This document shows, in pieces, positions 19,101 through 29,167 of a stretch of 64,000 bases of DNA. The notes below the pieces were generated by a model. That model ran no database searches, was not told the origin of the DNA, and saw only the letters and a list, made by a program, of their open reading frames with translations. Each line of letters starts with the position of its first letter. Positions within the stretch are counted from its first letter, which is position 1. The DNA lies in assembly GCA_903893795.1 (NCBI GenBank), contig CAITNO010000085.1:1-64000 (forward strand). Direction: 5' to 3'. A program made the position numbers and the translations under genes. This DNA is from Candidatus Hydrogenedentota bacterium (lineage in GTDB: Bacteria; Hydrogenedentota; Hydrogenedentia; Hydrogenedentales; CAITNO01).

Positions 19101-19410
19101 CCATCTGCGCCGCGAGGGCATGGGGCTTCAGGAAGCCGTTCTGAAGGGCTCGCTCATGCGCCTGCGCCCGGTGATGATGACGGCGCTCGTGGCCTCGCTG
19201 GGTTTCGTGCCGATGGCCATGGCCGTGGGCACCGGTTCGGAGGTGCAGAAGCCGCTCGCCACGGTGGTCATCGGCGGGATTCTGTCCTCCACGTTCCTGA
19301 CGCTCTTCGTGCTGCCAGCGCTTTATCGGGTCTGGCACGGCAAGGATGACCGTCTGGTCGATGAGACCGATGCTGAACACCTGGAGGAGGCTGCAGTCAT
19401 TACGGAATAG
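16117..19410 (+). CDS. czcA: Heavy-metal RND efflux pump, CzcA family
   Basis: About 1097-residue inner-membrane RND transporter driving proton-coupled metal export. The start at 16117 (MLSGVIKLSIQHRWLVLML) has a strong GGGAGG ribosome-binding site and begins at the usual first helix. Landmarks are LPIDAVPDISNKIVQI, typical of HME-type pumps, the TM4 segment LGAIDFGLIVDGAVIVVEN with the heavy-metal DFG-D signature, and the C-terminal membrane block ending FLTLFVLPALYRVW. The HME subgroup exports divalent or monovalent metals; which metal is not decidable here. It completes the czcC-czcB-czcA operon. Confidence 0.92.
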   Translation: MLSGVIKLSIQHRWLVLMLTVAVAVLGFFSLLRLPIDAVPDISNKIVQITTVYPALSPAEVEKQIAFPIETALAGVPGLASTRSLTRNGFAQVEAVFEDDVDIYFARQQVLERLAEARESLPPGAEPRMGPITTGLGEVYVYVIEYAHPEGKGAVLKSDGAGWQEDGGYLTPEGELLQTETELAAYLRTLQDWLVKPQLRTVRDVAGVDTIGGYEKQYMVEPDPMRLVSYGLTMSELVEALERNNTSLGAGFIEHKGESLVVRADGRVHNAADIGGIVLGSKNGTPLHVRDVARVGAGKELRTGAASQNGREVVVGTVLMLLGGNSRTVANDVSDKVHGIQASLPPDVRLRPVLVRTDLVDKTIGTVGHSLSIGAILVIVVLFLLLGNIRAAIITALAIPLAMLITALGMTRLGISGNLMSLGAIDFGLIVDGAVIVVENCLRMIGERQHQLGRKLELRERLHEVFAASRQMIQPSVAGQAIIITVYFPIMALTGVEGKMFHPMALTVICALAGAFVLSLTFVPAMVAIFITGRVQEKENWIVRGLKRLYEPLLQLAISLRWGVVLTAVALFAASLALFGRLGQELVPKLDEGNISLQSLRIPSTSLTQSMAMQASVERAVSALPEVALMYSKTGTAEVAFDPMPPNISDGYVIFKPREEWPDPKLAKEDLIEKIRKAVESLPGNLYEYSQPIELRINELVAGVRGDLAVKVFGDDFEKMTPTAQQVLLLLQSIPGCTDAKAGQTEGFPSMSIDIDRAAIARYGLNVADVQDIVATAIGGQEAGKVFEGDRRFSVIVRLPENLRTNLKSLEQLPIPLPPSIPEAADHMAGTPSASTALRGSVPLSAVAKISMAEGLGQINRENGKRRLVVQANVEGRDLGSFVAEARRRIEAEVKPAPGTWLEWGGQYENLLAARERLTIVVPFCFVMIFLFLFTTFNSVKYALMVFSGVPLALSGGIVALWLRGIPFSISAAVGFIALSGVAVLNGLVMVTCINHLRREGMGLQEAVLKGSLMRLRPVMMTALVASLGFVPMAMAVGTGSEVQKPLATVVIGGILSSTFLTLFVLPALYRVWHGKDDRLVDETDAEHLEEAAVITE

Positions 19411-19457
19411 CGCGTTGGCCGGTGCCCCGTGAGGCGAACTGAAAACTGTCGCGCCTG

Positions 19458-20570
19458 CTAAAGGCGGTCGCTGTTGCGGTTGCGCAGTTCTTCGACCACT
19501 TTGCGCACGTCCTGGGAGCGGTCGCGGGGCATGACAAGCACGGCGTCGCCGGTGACAACGACAACGATATTGTCGAGGCCGAGCACGCCCACGGCCGTCT
19601 CGGACGCGCCCGGCGTTTTGAAGACGATGCTGTCGCGCGTGTCGAGCAGCACCGCATCGCCGTTGACGACATTGCCCTGTTCATCGTGGGGAAAAATGCG
19701 GCTGACGGCCTCCCAGGACCCGATGTCCTCCCACCGGAATTCACCGCGCGCCATCACGATGTTGCGCGCCTTTTCCATCAGGGCATAGTCGATCGAAATG
19801 TTGGGCAGGGCCGTGAACTCCGACTCCACCCGTGCCGCGTCGCCAACCCGCAGGGCGGCAGTCATGGATTCCACGGCTGCGGCATGAACGGGGCTGGCAT
19901 GACCCAGTTCGGCGAGGAAGGTGGACAGGGTCCAGAAGAACATGCCGCTGTTCCAGAGGTGGCGGCCCGACGCCACGAATGCCGCGGCCGTCTCCGCATC
20001 GGGCTTTTCATGGAAACGCGCCACCGGATAAACGGCGACACCTTCGGCTGAAACGGATGCCGGAATGAGGTCCTCGGGCAGTTCAATGTAGCCGTATCCC
20101 GTTTCGGGGCGCGTGGGGGTGATGCCTATGACACCGAGCGACGGCTGCCTTTCCACGTCCTCCAGGGCTGCCGAAACGCAATTGCGGAATGCCGCGCCGT
20201 CGCCGATGCCCTGGTCGGCGGTCAGCACAGCCATGGTGATTTTTTCGGCGGGAACATTGAAGCGCGCCAGAACGTGGGCTGCGGCAAAAGCGAGACAGCC
20301 GGCCGTGTTGCGTTTGCAGGGCTCGGCGAGGACATTCCCGTCGGGCACACTGCATGCGGCCGCGGCTGCGTCGCGTATCTGCGCCGAGGTGATGATAAAG
20401 ACCTGTTCGGGCGGAATGACCGAGGCGACGCGCGCCACACTTTCCTGCAGGAGTGTCTGGCCCGATTCGGTGAGCGGCAGCAGTTGTTTGGGTGTGCTCC
20501 TGCGCGACAGGGGCCAGAAGCGCTCACCCGATCCGCCTGCCATGACCACGGCCACTCTGATTCTGTCCAT
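19458..20570 (-). CDS. manC: Mannose-1-phosphate guanylyltransferase
   Basis: 370-residue nucleotidyltransferase making GDP-mannose from GTP and mannose-1-phosphate for glycan synthesis. It has the N-terminal pyrophosphorylase motif VVMAGGSGERFWPLSRRSTPKQLLPL, the family segment EPCKRNTAGCLAFAA, GYGYIELPED, FHEKPDAETAAAFV, and RFWNSGMF-type block HLWNSGMFFW, plus FRWEDIGSWEAV. It is a short form without the C-terminal mannose-6-phosphate isomerase domain. It is last in a run of minus-strand genes from thiC. A phosphomannomutase-type gene at 40994 could supply its substrate. Confidence 0.9.
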   Translation of the reverse strand: MDRIRVAVVMAGGSGERFWPLSRRSTPKQLLPLTESGQTLLQESVARVASVIPPEQVFIITSAQIRDAAAAACSVPDGNVLAEPCKRNTAGCLAFAAAHVLARFNVPAEKITMAVLTADQGIGDGAAFRNCVSAALEDVERQPSLGVIGITPTRPETGYGYIELPEDLIPASVSAEGVAVYPVARFHEKPDAETAAAFVASGRHLWNSGMFFWTLSTFLAELGHASPVHAAAVESMTAALRVGDAARVESEFTALPNISIDYALMEKARNIVMARGEFRWEDIGSWEAVSRIFPHDEQGNVVNGDAVLLDTRDSIVFKTPGASETAVGVLGLDNIVVVVTGDAVLVMPRDRSQDVRKVVEELRNRNSDRL

Positions 20571-20596
20571 GTGCTTTACCCCCGAATCTTTGTTGT

Positions 20597-21289
20597 TCAG
20601 CCCTTTTGTCCGTAATAGGCGCCCTTGCCGTGCTTGCGCAGGAAATGTTTGTCGAGCAGGTAGGGTTCCAGCGGCGCGGCGGCGGGATTGATTTGCAGCG
20701 TGTGGAGCGCCATCCGCGCCAGTTCCTCCAGCACGGCGGCATTTTCAACGGCCTGCACGAGTCCGCGCCCCCAGACGAAGGGGGCATGGCCCGCGCAGAG
20801 CACGCCCGGAAACGCCAGGGGGTCGAGCCCGGCAAGCCGGCGGACGATCACATCGCCAATATGTTTTTCATAGCCGTCGGCCACCTCCTCGGCGGTAAGC
20901 GCGTCGGTCAGCGGCACCTCGCCATAGAAATAGTCGGCATGGGTGGTGCCCAGACAGGGGATGGGACGGCGCGCCTGGGCAAAGCAGGTGGCAAAATGGG
21001 AATGGGTGTGCACCACCGCGCCAATTTCCGCAAAGGTCTTATAAAGCACCAGATGGGCCGGCAGGTCCACGGAGGGCTTGAGATCGCCCTCGACCACCGC
21101 GCCGTCGAGGTCGACAATGACGATGTCTTCCGGCGTCATATCACAATAGGGAACGCCGCTGGGCTTGATGGCGACCAACCCCTGTGCACGGTCGATGGCG
21201 CTGGCGTTGCCCCAGGTCTGGGTGACCAACCCCTCCTCGACGAGGGCCAGATTCATGTCGCAGACATCGGTCTTGAGCGATTCAAGCAT
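20597..21289 (-). CDS. araD: L-ribulose-5-phosphate 4-epimerase (class II aldolase family)
   Basis: 230-residue zinc enzyme that interconverts L-ribulose-5-phosphate and D-xylulose-5-phosphate. The zinc ligands are visible as HTHSH (His94 and His96) and the third His in CAGHAPFVWG (about 168). NAS in QTWGNASAID, the phosphate-binding KPSGVPYCDMTPEDIV and PSVDLPAHLVLY follow AraD more closely than fuculose aldolase. An SgbE/UlaF-type role in ascorbate use is an alternative. It lies 3 bp from dus. No araA- or araB-like gene is adjacent, although an arabinose-isomerase-fold protein lies at 56606. Confidence 0.85.
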   Translation of the reverse strand: MLESLKTDVCDMNLALVEEGLVTQTWGNASAIDRAQGLVAIKPSGVPYCDMTPEDIVIVDLDGAVVEGDLKPSVDLPAHLVLYKTFAEIGAVVHTHSHFATCFAQARRPIPCLGTTHADYFYGEVPLTDALTAEEVADGYEKHIGDVIVRRLAGLDPLAFPGVLCAGHAPFVWGRGLVQAVENAAVLEELARMALHTLQINPAAAPLEPYLLDKHFLRKHGKGAYYGQKG

Positions 21290-21292
21290 GTT

Positions 21293-24152
<2,860 letters not shown>

Positions 24153-24252
24153 TTAGGGTGATTGATAGGCCTGGATTGTCGCATGCGGACGGGGGGCCGT
24201 GCAAAGAAATGTCCTAAAACGACAATGGTGGCGTAAAGGATACTGGCCGAAT

Positions 24253-24849
24253 TCAGGACAGATGGGTGCCGGAGGAGGGGCCGACCATGCGGCGTTCGCG
24301 GGCGTAGTCTTCGAGGGCGTCGCGAAGGAGCTTGCGGCCGCGATAGAGGCGCGACATGACCGTGCCCAGGGGGCAGTGCATGACGTCCGCGATCTCCTTG
24401 TAGGACATGTCCTCCAAGTCGGCCATGATGACGGCGTTGCGGAAGTCGTCGGGAAGGGCCTCGATGGCCTTGCGCACCGGGTCGTCAACCAGTTCGAGCA
24501 GGTCTTCCTTGTGGTCCTGGCGCGGCTCGAAAAAGACATCGGGGTCGGGCGTGGTTTCCGGGGCGGACTCGGTGCCGGACAGTTCCACTTCGGCGGGGCG
24601 GCGGGTCCTGCGGCGGTACTCGTTGATGAAGGTGTTGCGCAGGATGGTCAGCAGCCAGGCCTTTATGTAGGTGCCTTCCTTGAACTTATCGTGAAAGCGC
24701 AGGGCCTTTACAAAGGTGTTCTGGGTGAGATCTTCGGCATCTGCGGGGTTGCGGGTAAGACGCAGCGCCACGGCGTAGAGCATGTCAACATGCTCCAGCA
24801 CTTGGCGCTCGAATTCCTTGGATCGGGTTATTACAGGTGCGTCTGTCAC
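24253..24849 (-). CDS. ECF-type RNA polymerase sigma factor
   Basis: 198-residue sigma-70 family protein of the extracytoplasmic-function group. Region 2 is [29 protein letters not shown] with the region 2.3-2.4 stretch [18 protein letters not shown]. Region 4 is [51 protein letters not shown], a clear helix-turn-helix. An acidic linker (~residues 90-115) separates them. The start codon is GTG. No anti-sigma gene is next to it, which is unusual for ECF factors and suggests another mode of control. Confidence 0.9.
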   Translation of the reverse strand: MTDAPVITRSKEFERQVLEHVDMLYAVALRLTRNPADAEDLTQNTFVKALRFHDKFKEGTYIKAWLLTILRNTFINEYRRRTRRPAEVELSGTESAPETTPDPDVFFEPRQDHKEDLLELVDDPVRKAIEALPDDFRNAVIMADLEDMSYKEIADVMHCPLGTVMSRLYRGRKLLRDALEDYARERRMVGPSSGTHLS

Positions 24850-25037
24850 GATTGTGACCCCTGAACCGTTAAATAACAGCCAAAAGAACCGCCCCTCCGT
24901 TCCTGACCCGACGGAGAAGCCACGCCTAATCCTAGCAAGAAGGCAGGGGGCGCGTCAATAATAATGCGGCAATGCTGTCGCGCCGCGTGAAGGGGAAATT
25001 CTGACTCCCCCGCAAGCGCGGTTTTTCGCCCAACAAT

Positions 25038-27356
25038 TCAAAGCGTCACGTCGATTCCACCCGCATGGGACCGTTCCACACCAGCCTGGTGCCGGGCCAA
25101 CGCCTTGACGAGGGGGGCCAGGGAGCGGCCTTTCAGGCCCGGACATTTTTCGAGCAGGCTTTGCGCCTCTTGGCGGGCCAGAACGATCACGCGCGCATCG
25201 CGCACGAGGTCGGCAATGCGCAGGTCGCCCAGTCCGGCCTGGCGCAGGCCGTGAAACTCGCCGGGGCCGCGCAGTTTGAGGTCTTCCTCGGCAATGTCGA
25301 AGCCGCTGTTGGACTTGCAGAGGGCTTCCAGACGACGTTTTCCGTCCGGGGTCCGGGGTTCTCCGAGCAGGAAGCAGAAGGAGGCGTCAGCGCCCCGGCC
25401 GACGCGTCCGCGCAACTGGTGGAGCTGGGTGAGGCCAAAATCGGCGGCATTTTCGATGACCATGACGGTCGCCTTGGCCACATCCACGCCGACTTCGATG
25501 ACGGTGGTGGAAAAGAGAATGCGCGCCTCCCCGGTCTTGAACCGGGTCATGACGGCCTCCTTCTCGGCAGGGTCCATCCGTCCGTGGAGCATGGCCACAG
25601 GCACCCCGGCGAGCGGTCCGGCGGAGATTTCCTCGAAATGGCGCAGCAGCGGCGTAAGGGCCGTCTTGGTTTCCGATTCATCGACCAGCGGGCAGACAAT
25701 ATAACTCTGGAATCCCAATTCGGCCTGTTCGCGCAGGTAGCGGTACAGGTCGGGCACTTTTGCGGGCGGCACGCGCCGGGTCTTCACGGGCTGGCGGCCC
25801 GGCGGCATCTCGTCGATAATGCTCAGGTCCATCTCGCCGTAGAGCGTCAGGGCGATGGTGCGGGGAATGGGGGTGGCGGACATCTGCAGGAGGTCGGGAC
25901 GGGGTCCCTTGGCCGCAAGGAGTGCCCGCTGGAGCACGCCAAAGCGGTGCTGTTCATCGACCACGGCGAGGCCGAGGTTGTGGAATTGCGTCTTTTCCTG
26001 GAACAGGGTGTGGGTGCCGATGACGACATCCACCTCGCCCGCAGCAATGCGGCGGCGCAGTTTGGCCGGTTCCGGGGTGGACCGGGTAAAGGTTTCCACG
26101 CGCAGACCGAGGGGTTCAAGGAAACCGCGCAGCACCAGGGCGTGCTGCTCGGCCAGAATTTCGGTGGGGGCCATGAAGGCCGTTTGAAAGCCGCCATCGG
26201 CCGCGGCGGCAACGGCGTGGAGCGCCACCACGGTCTTGCCGCAGCCCACATCGCCCTGCACCAGGCGGAGCATGGGGCGCGGACTTTCCATGTCCCGAAG
26301 AATCTCGGAGATGACCCGTTCCTGCGCGCCTGTCAGGGGGAAGGCGAGCAGTTTGTCCAACGCGCGCAGGTGGGGACCGTTAATCACGTGCCCTGTCCGG
26401 TCGGGCACGGCGGCAGTGAGCCGTTCGCGGCGCAGCAGCACCTCCAACTGGATGAGGAACAGTTCCTCGAAAACGAAACGGCGGCGGGCCTTTTCCGCTG
26501 TGGAGGCAAAAGCAGGAACAGTCCCTTCTCCGCTCACGGAAAAGACGGGGACAGTCCCGTCTCCGCTTGCTTCGGCAACAAAAACAGGGACAGTCCCGTC
26601 TCCGCTCACTTTGTTCGCTTCGCTTGGGACAGTCCCTGTTTTTTCGGGAAAATGCGCGGCGGGCAGTGCCTGGCCGATGTCCATGAGATCCAGGCGTTTG
26701 CGCAGTTCGGCGGGCAGGCATTCGGGCACGGTGGGCGCTACGGCATCCAGTGCATCGCGCACCCAGCGGCGCAGCATGCGCTGGGTCAGGCCCTCGACCA
26801 GCGGGTAGACCGGCACGATGCGGCCCGTGTTGAGCCGGTCTTCCTCGTCACCGACAAGCAGTTCATATTCCGGATTGGACAGGCAGGGTCCTTTGAAGTT
26901 GCCGAGTTTGCCGGTGACGATGACCTCCGCGCCCTTGCGAAACACGGTGTCGGCAAGAAAGCCCCGGCCGAAAAAGGTGGCGCCGAGGGTGCCCGTTTCG
27001 TCGCGCAGGGTGATGTGGGCCAGCGACTGGCGCCCCCGCAGGCGAATATTGCGAGAGGCGGTGATAACGCCGCGCACGGTGACGGTTGCATCCTGCACCG
27101 CCGCCGCGATGGGGGTGATGCTGGCATAGTCGCGGTAATCGCGGGGGAAGTAATGGAGCAGGTCGTGCAGGGTGCACACGCCCGCGGCCTCCAGCAGGGA
27201 AACCCGCTTCGGCCCGACGCCCAGAAGACGGTCCACCGGGTCGTAAAGATGCAAGGTCTTCACTGGGAGCGCCGGCGTCTCGCCGGCTTTTCCCGGCAGG
27301 CGATCCACCCGGTCATCGGGGTGCAGCGGCGGCGTTTCGTTCGGGGCGTCAGGCAT
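25038..27356 (-). CDS. recG: ATP-dependent DNA helicase RecG carrying repeat-derived insertions
   Basis: 772-residue RecG, longer than the ~690 usual. It rewinds stalled forks and branch-migrates junctions. An N-terminal wedge/OB region (PVDRLLGVGPKRVSLLEAAGV, then DYRDY) is followed by helicase motifs I (GDVGCGKTVVA), II (VVDEQHRFGV), III (MSATPIPRTIALT), and C-terminal VIEVGVDVAKATVMVIENA and QLRGRVGRG. Two stretches look foreign: residues 22-32 (KAGETPALPVK) match the GCCGGC repeat, and residues ~238-283 encode a four-unit GTVPVF-type array between HFPE and ARRRFVFEELFL, where homologs have a short linker. Both insertions keep the frame. Confidence 0.93.
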   Translation of the reverse strand: MPDAPNETPPLHPDDRVDRLPGKAGETPALPVKTLHLYDPVDRLLGVGPKRVSLLEAAGVCTLHDLLHYFPRDYRDYASITPIAAAVQDATVTVRGVITASRNIRLRGRQSLAHITLRDETGTLGATFFGRGFLADTVFRKGAEVIVTGKLGNFKGPCLSNPEYELLVGDEEDRLNTGRIVPVYPLVEGLTQRMLRRWVRDALDAVAPTVPECLPAELRKRLDLMDIGQALPAAHFPEKTGTVPSEANKVSGDGTVPVFVAEASGDGTVPVFSVSGEGTVPAFASTAEKARRRFVFEELFLIQLEVLLRRERLTAAVPDRTGHVINGPHLRALDKLLAFPLTGAQERVISEILRDMESPRPMLRLVQGDVGCGKTVVALHAVAAAADGGFQTAFMAPTEILAEQHALVLRGFLEPLGLRVETFTRSTPEPAKLRRRIAAGEVDVVIGTHTLFQEKTQFHNLGLAVVDEQHRFGVLQRALLAAKGPRPDLLQMSATPIPRTIALTLYGEMDLSIIDEMPPGRQPVKTRRVPPAKVPDLYRYLREQAELGFQSYIVCPLVDESETKTALTPLLRHFEEISAGPLAGVPVAMLHGRMDPAEKEAVMTRFKTGEARILFSTTVIEVGVDVAKATVMVIENAADFGLTQLHQLRGRVGRGADASFCFLLGEPRTPDGKRRLEALCKSNSGFDIAEEDLKLRGPGEFHGLRQAGLGDLRIADLVRDARVIVLARQEAQSLLEKCPGLKGRSLAPLVKALARHQAGVERSHAGGIDVTL
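26508..26645 (-). repeat. Four-unit in-frame repeat array inside recG
   Basis: The + strand core ACAGTCCC(G/T)TCTCCGCT recurs at 26518, 26551 and 26590, and a fourth partial core ACAGTCCCTG starts at 26629. The spacings are 33, 39 and 39 bp, all multiples of three. Each unit begins with a (G)GGACAGTCCC near-palindrome. Confidence 0.85.
27261..27291 (-). repeat. GCCGGC dispersed repeat inside the recG 5' end
   Basis: On the minus strand it reads AAAA, GCCGGC-GAGAC-GCCGGC, then GCTCCCAGTG. It is translated in frame as part of KAGETPALPVK near the RecG N-terminus. Confidence 0.75.
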
Positions 27357-28257
27357 TCGGATACTTGTATTGGCCGGTGTAGAGGTCGAAAAGCATCCGG
27401 TAATACTGCATGAACCGGACCGGGTCTTCGTTGTAATCGATCTCGGCCAGACAGTAGCCCTGGTAGCCGCTTTCCTTCAGGAGGGTGAACAGTTCCTGCC
27501 AGGGGTACTTGGGGATGCCGATGTCGTTGATGTGCACCTCGCCGATGGAACCCTTGAGCAGGTCAAAATTGGCCTTGATGCTGCCGTTGGCATCCTCCTC
27601 ACCGCCGTTGCAGTTCCAGCAGGCCTTGGCGTTGGGCTGGTTCGCGATGTCGAGCATCTTGCGGATGCTGGCGGGCTTGCGCGAGTCCTCGTTGCCGTGA
27701 ACCTCCATGCGCACCTCAAGCCCGAGGTCGCCGGCAAACTTGGCCACCTCGCCCCAGGCCCTGCCGATGCGCTCTATCGTCTTGGCGAAGTCCTCGTCCT
27801 TGTGGCTGCCGTTGGGACGAACCTTTATGCCGGGGCAACCCACGTCGGCGGCAAGCTGGGCAAATTCCTTGGCGGTCTCAATCTGTTTGCGGACAACCGC
27901 ATCATCCTTGGCGTGGAACTCGCAGGTCGTGCCCAGACCGGCAATGACAACACCCGCATCGGCGAATTTCTTTTTCACGTCGGCCCGTTCCTGCTTGGAC
28001 AGGCCCGGTTCAACCTTGTGCGCGTGGGTGGTGCGCAGTTCCACGCCGCCCAGCCCGGCCTTTTTGCACAGGTCTATCAGTTCATCGACGGACATCTTCT
28101 CGCCCATCTTGTAGGTGACCATGCCCAGTTTCATTCCCGCGCCCGACGCCGGGGCGGTCGCTGCATGGGCCGTGGACGGCAACGCGCCCGCGAGTCCCGC
28201 ACCAATACCCGCCGTAAGAGTGCCTGTCATGAATCCGCGCCGTGTGATGTCATTCAT
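27349..28257 (-). CDS. Tat-exported sugar phosphate isomerase/epimerase-like TIM-barrel protein
   Basis: 302-residue AP-endonuclease-2/xylose-isomerase-like TIM barrel. A twin-arginine signal (DITRRGFMTGTLTAGIGAGLAGALPSTAHA) starts at the ATG at 28257, which has AAGGA nine bases upstream; the open frame further upstream is not needed. Metal-site-type residues include the ELRTTHAH strand, RMEVHGNEDS, ACWNCNGGEE and EVHINDIG, ending with CLAEIDYNEDP. Family members act on sugars or inositols, and the exported ones often have unknown substrates. The stop overlaps the recG start by 8 bp. Confidence 0.8.
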   Translation of the reverse strand: MNDITRRGFMTGTLTAGIGAGLAGALPSTAHAATAPASGAGMKLGMVTYKMGEKMSVDELIDLCKKAGLGGVELRTTHAHKVEPGLSKQERADVKKKFADAGVVIAGLGTTCEFHAKDDAVVRKQIETAKEFAQLAADVGCPGIKVRPNGSHKDEDFAKTIERIGRAWGEVAKFAGDLGLEVRMEVHGNEDSRKPASIRKMLDIANQPNAKACWNCNGGEEDANGSIKANFDLLKGSIGEVHINDIGIPKYPWQELFTLLKESGYQGYCLAEIDYNEDPVRFMQYYRMLFDLYTGQYKYPNA

Positions 28258-28305
28258 CGTGTGGTTCCTTTTGAGGGGGTTGTCGGTGTGCCGGGGAATC
28301 TTGTA

Positions 28306-28321
28306 CCCCTTTAGAAAGGGG
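28306..28321. repeat. Short perfect hairpin upstream of the Tat TIM-barrel gene
   Basis: CCCCTTT-AG-AAAGGGG is a perfect 7-bp inverted repeat with a 2-base loop, about 50 bp upstream of the gene at 28257. It could be a protein-binding site or a weak hairpin; there is no T-tract. Confidence 0.4.
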
Positions 28322-28434
28322 AAAGGCAAATTGTGAGGCGCGACGCATTGTACAAACCGTCTCACAGGAACAGGAAGAATATGAAGAAGACGGAACGACA
28401 AGCTGAAGAACAGAATAGTCGTGACCCAAGAATA

Positions 28435-28779
28435 CTATGGTTCTTCGCTGAGAATCGAGGTCAATTGCACAATCAGTGGAGGAACATCTTCCTTCAGTGT
28501 GTCCCAGAGCACATCCACATCCAGCACTTCATATCCGTGCACGATTCGGTTCCGCATGCCGATCGCGCCCCGCCAGGGAATTTCGGGATGCCGATCGCGG
28601 GTCTCCTTGGACACCCGGGACGCGGCTTCGCCGACGATTTCCACAAGATGGAACAGGGCAAGCTGCAAGACGCGGGAATTGCGCAAAGTTTCAACACTTT
28701 GACCCGCCGCATGGGATTGCGCTTCCAGGGCATGCTGCAACATATGGCGCAGGTAGATGGTGTCGTTATGCCGCGTCAT
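28435..28779 (-). CDS. hepT: HepT-like HEPN ribonuclease toxin
   Basis: 114-residue DUF86/HEPN protein, toxin half of a type VII toxin-antitoxin pair. The RX4-6H RNase motif is at Arg76-His81 (RNRIVHGY), including the Tyr83 that MntA enzymes AMPylate in studied homologs. It overlaps the antitoxin gene by 14 bp in the usual antitoxin-first order. Action in the cytoplasm on RNA is known for the family, not shown here. Confidence 0.85.
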   Translation of the reverse strand: MTRHNDTIYLRHMLQHALEAQSHAAGQSVETLRNSRVLQLALFHLVEIVGEAASRVSKETRDRHPEIPWRGAIGMRNRIVHGYEVLDVDVLWDTLKEDVPPLIVQLTSILSEEP

Positions 28780-29071
28780 AGATGGTTTGTGCTTCTCGAA
28801 GCACCTCGTCGCGGAAGTGGGGGTTGAGCGATTTTGTGAGTGACATGTCCACCGTGCGCTCCATAAGGTCCGACAGTTCGGCTTCTATCGTACCCAGGCG
28901 AATAAGGCCAACCCGCTCATTCGGAAGGAATTCGACCAAGACGTCCACATCACTGTCCGGGCGAAAATCATTTCGCAACACAGAGCCGAAAACCGCCAAC
29001 CGCTGAATGCGGTGCCGTTGGCAGAAATTGGCCAGCGCGTTGACCGGTATCGTCTCAATCATGTGGTTCAT
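28766..29071 (-). CDS. mntA: MntA-like minimal nucleotidyltransferase antitoxin
   Basis: 101-residue nucleotidyltransferase with the motif GSVLRNDFRPDSDVDVLVEF (Gly29-Ser30, Asp41 and Asp43). In studied pairs it inactivates HepT by adding AMP groups. The first ATG (29071) has GGGTGA seven bases upstream; a second ATG three codons in is possible. Confidence 0.85.
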   Translation of the reverse strand: MNHMIETIPVNALANFCQRHRIQRLAVFGSVLRNDFRPDSDVDVLVEFLPNERVGLIRLGTIEAELSDLMERTVDMSLTKSLNPHFRDEVLREAQTIYDAA

Positions 29072-29167
29072 CGCAGTTCACCCGGAACCTTCAGTAAATA
29101 TCTTGGTTAGACTCTGACCCAATTATCCATTCTGGCCCGTTCTTCCGCAAGTATTTCTGGAGCACTG

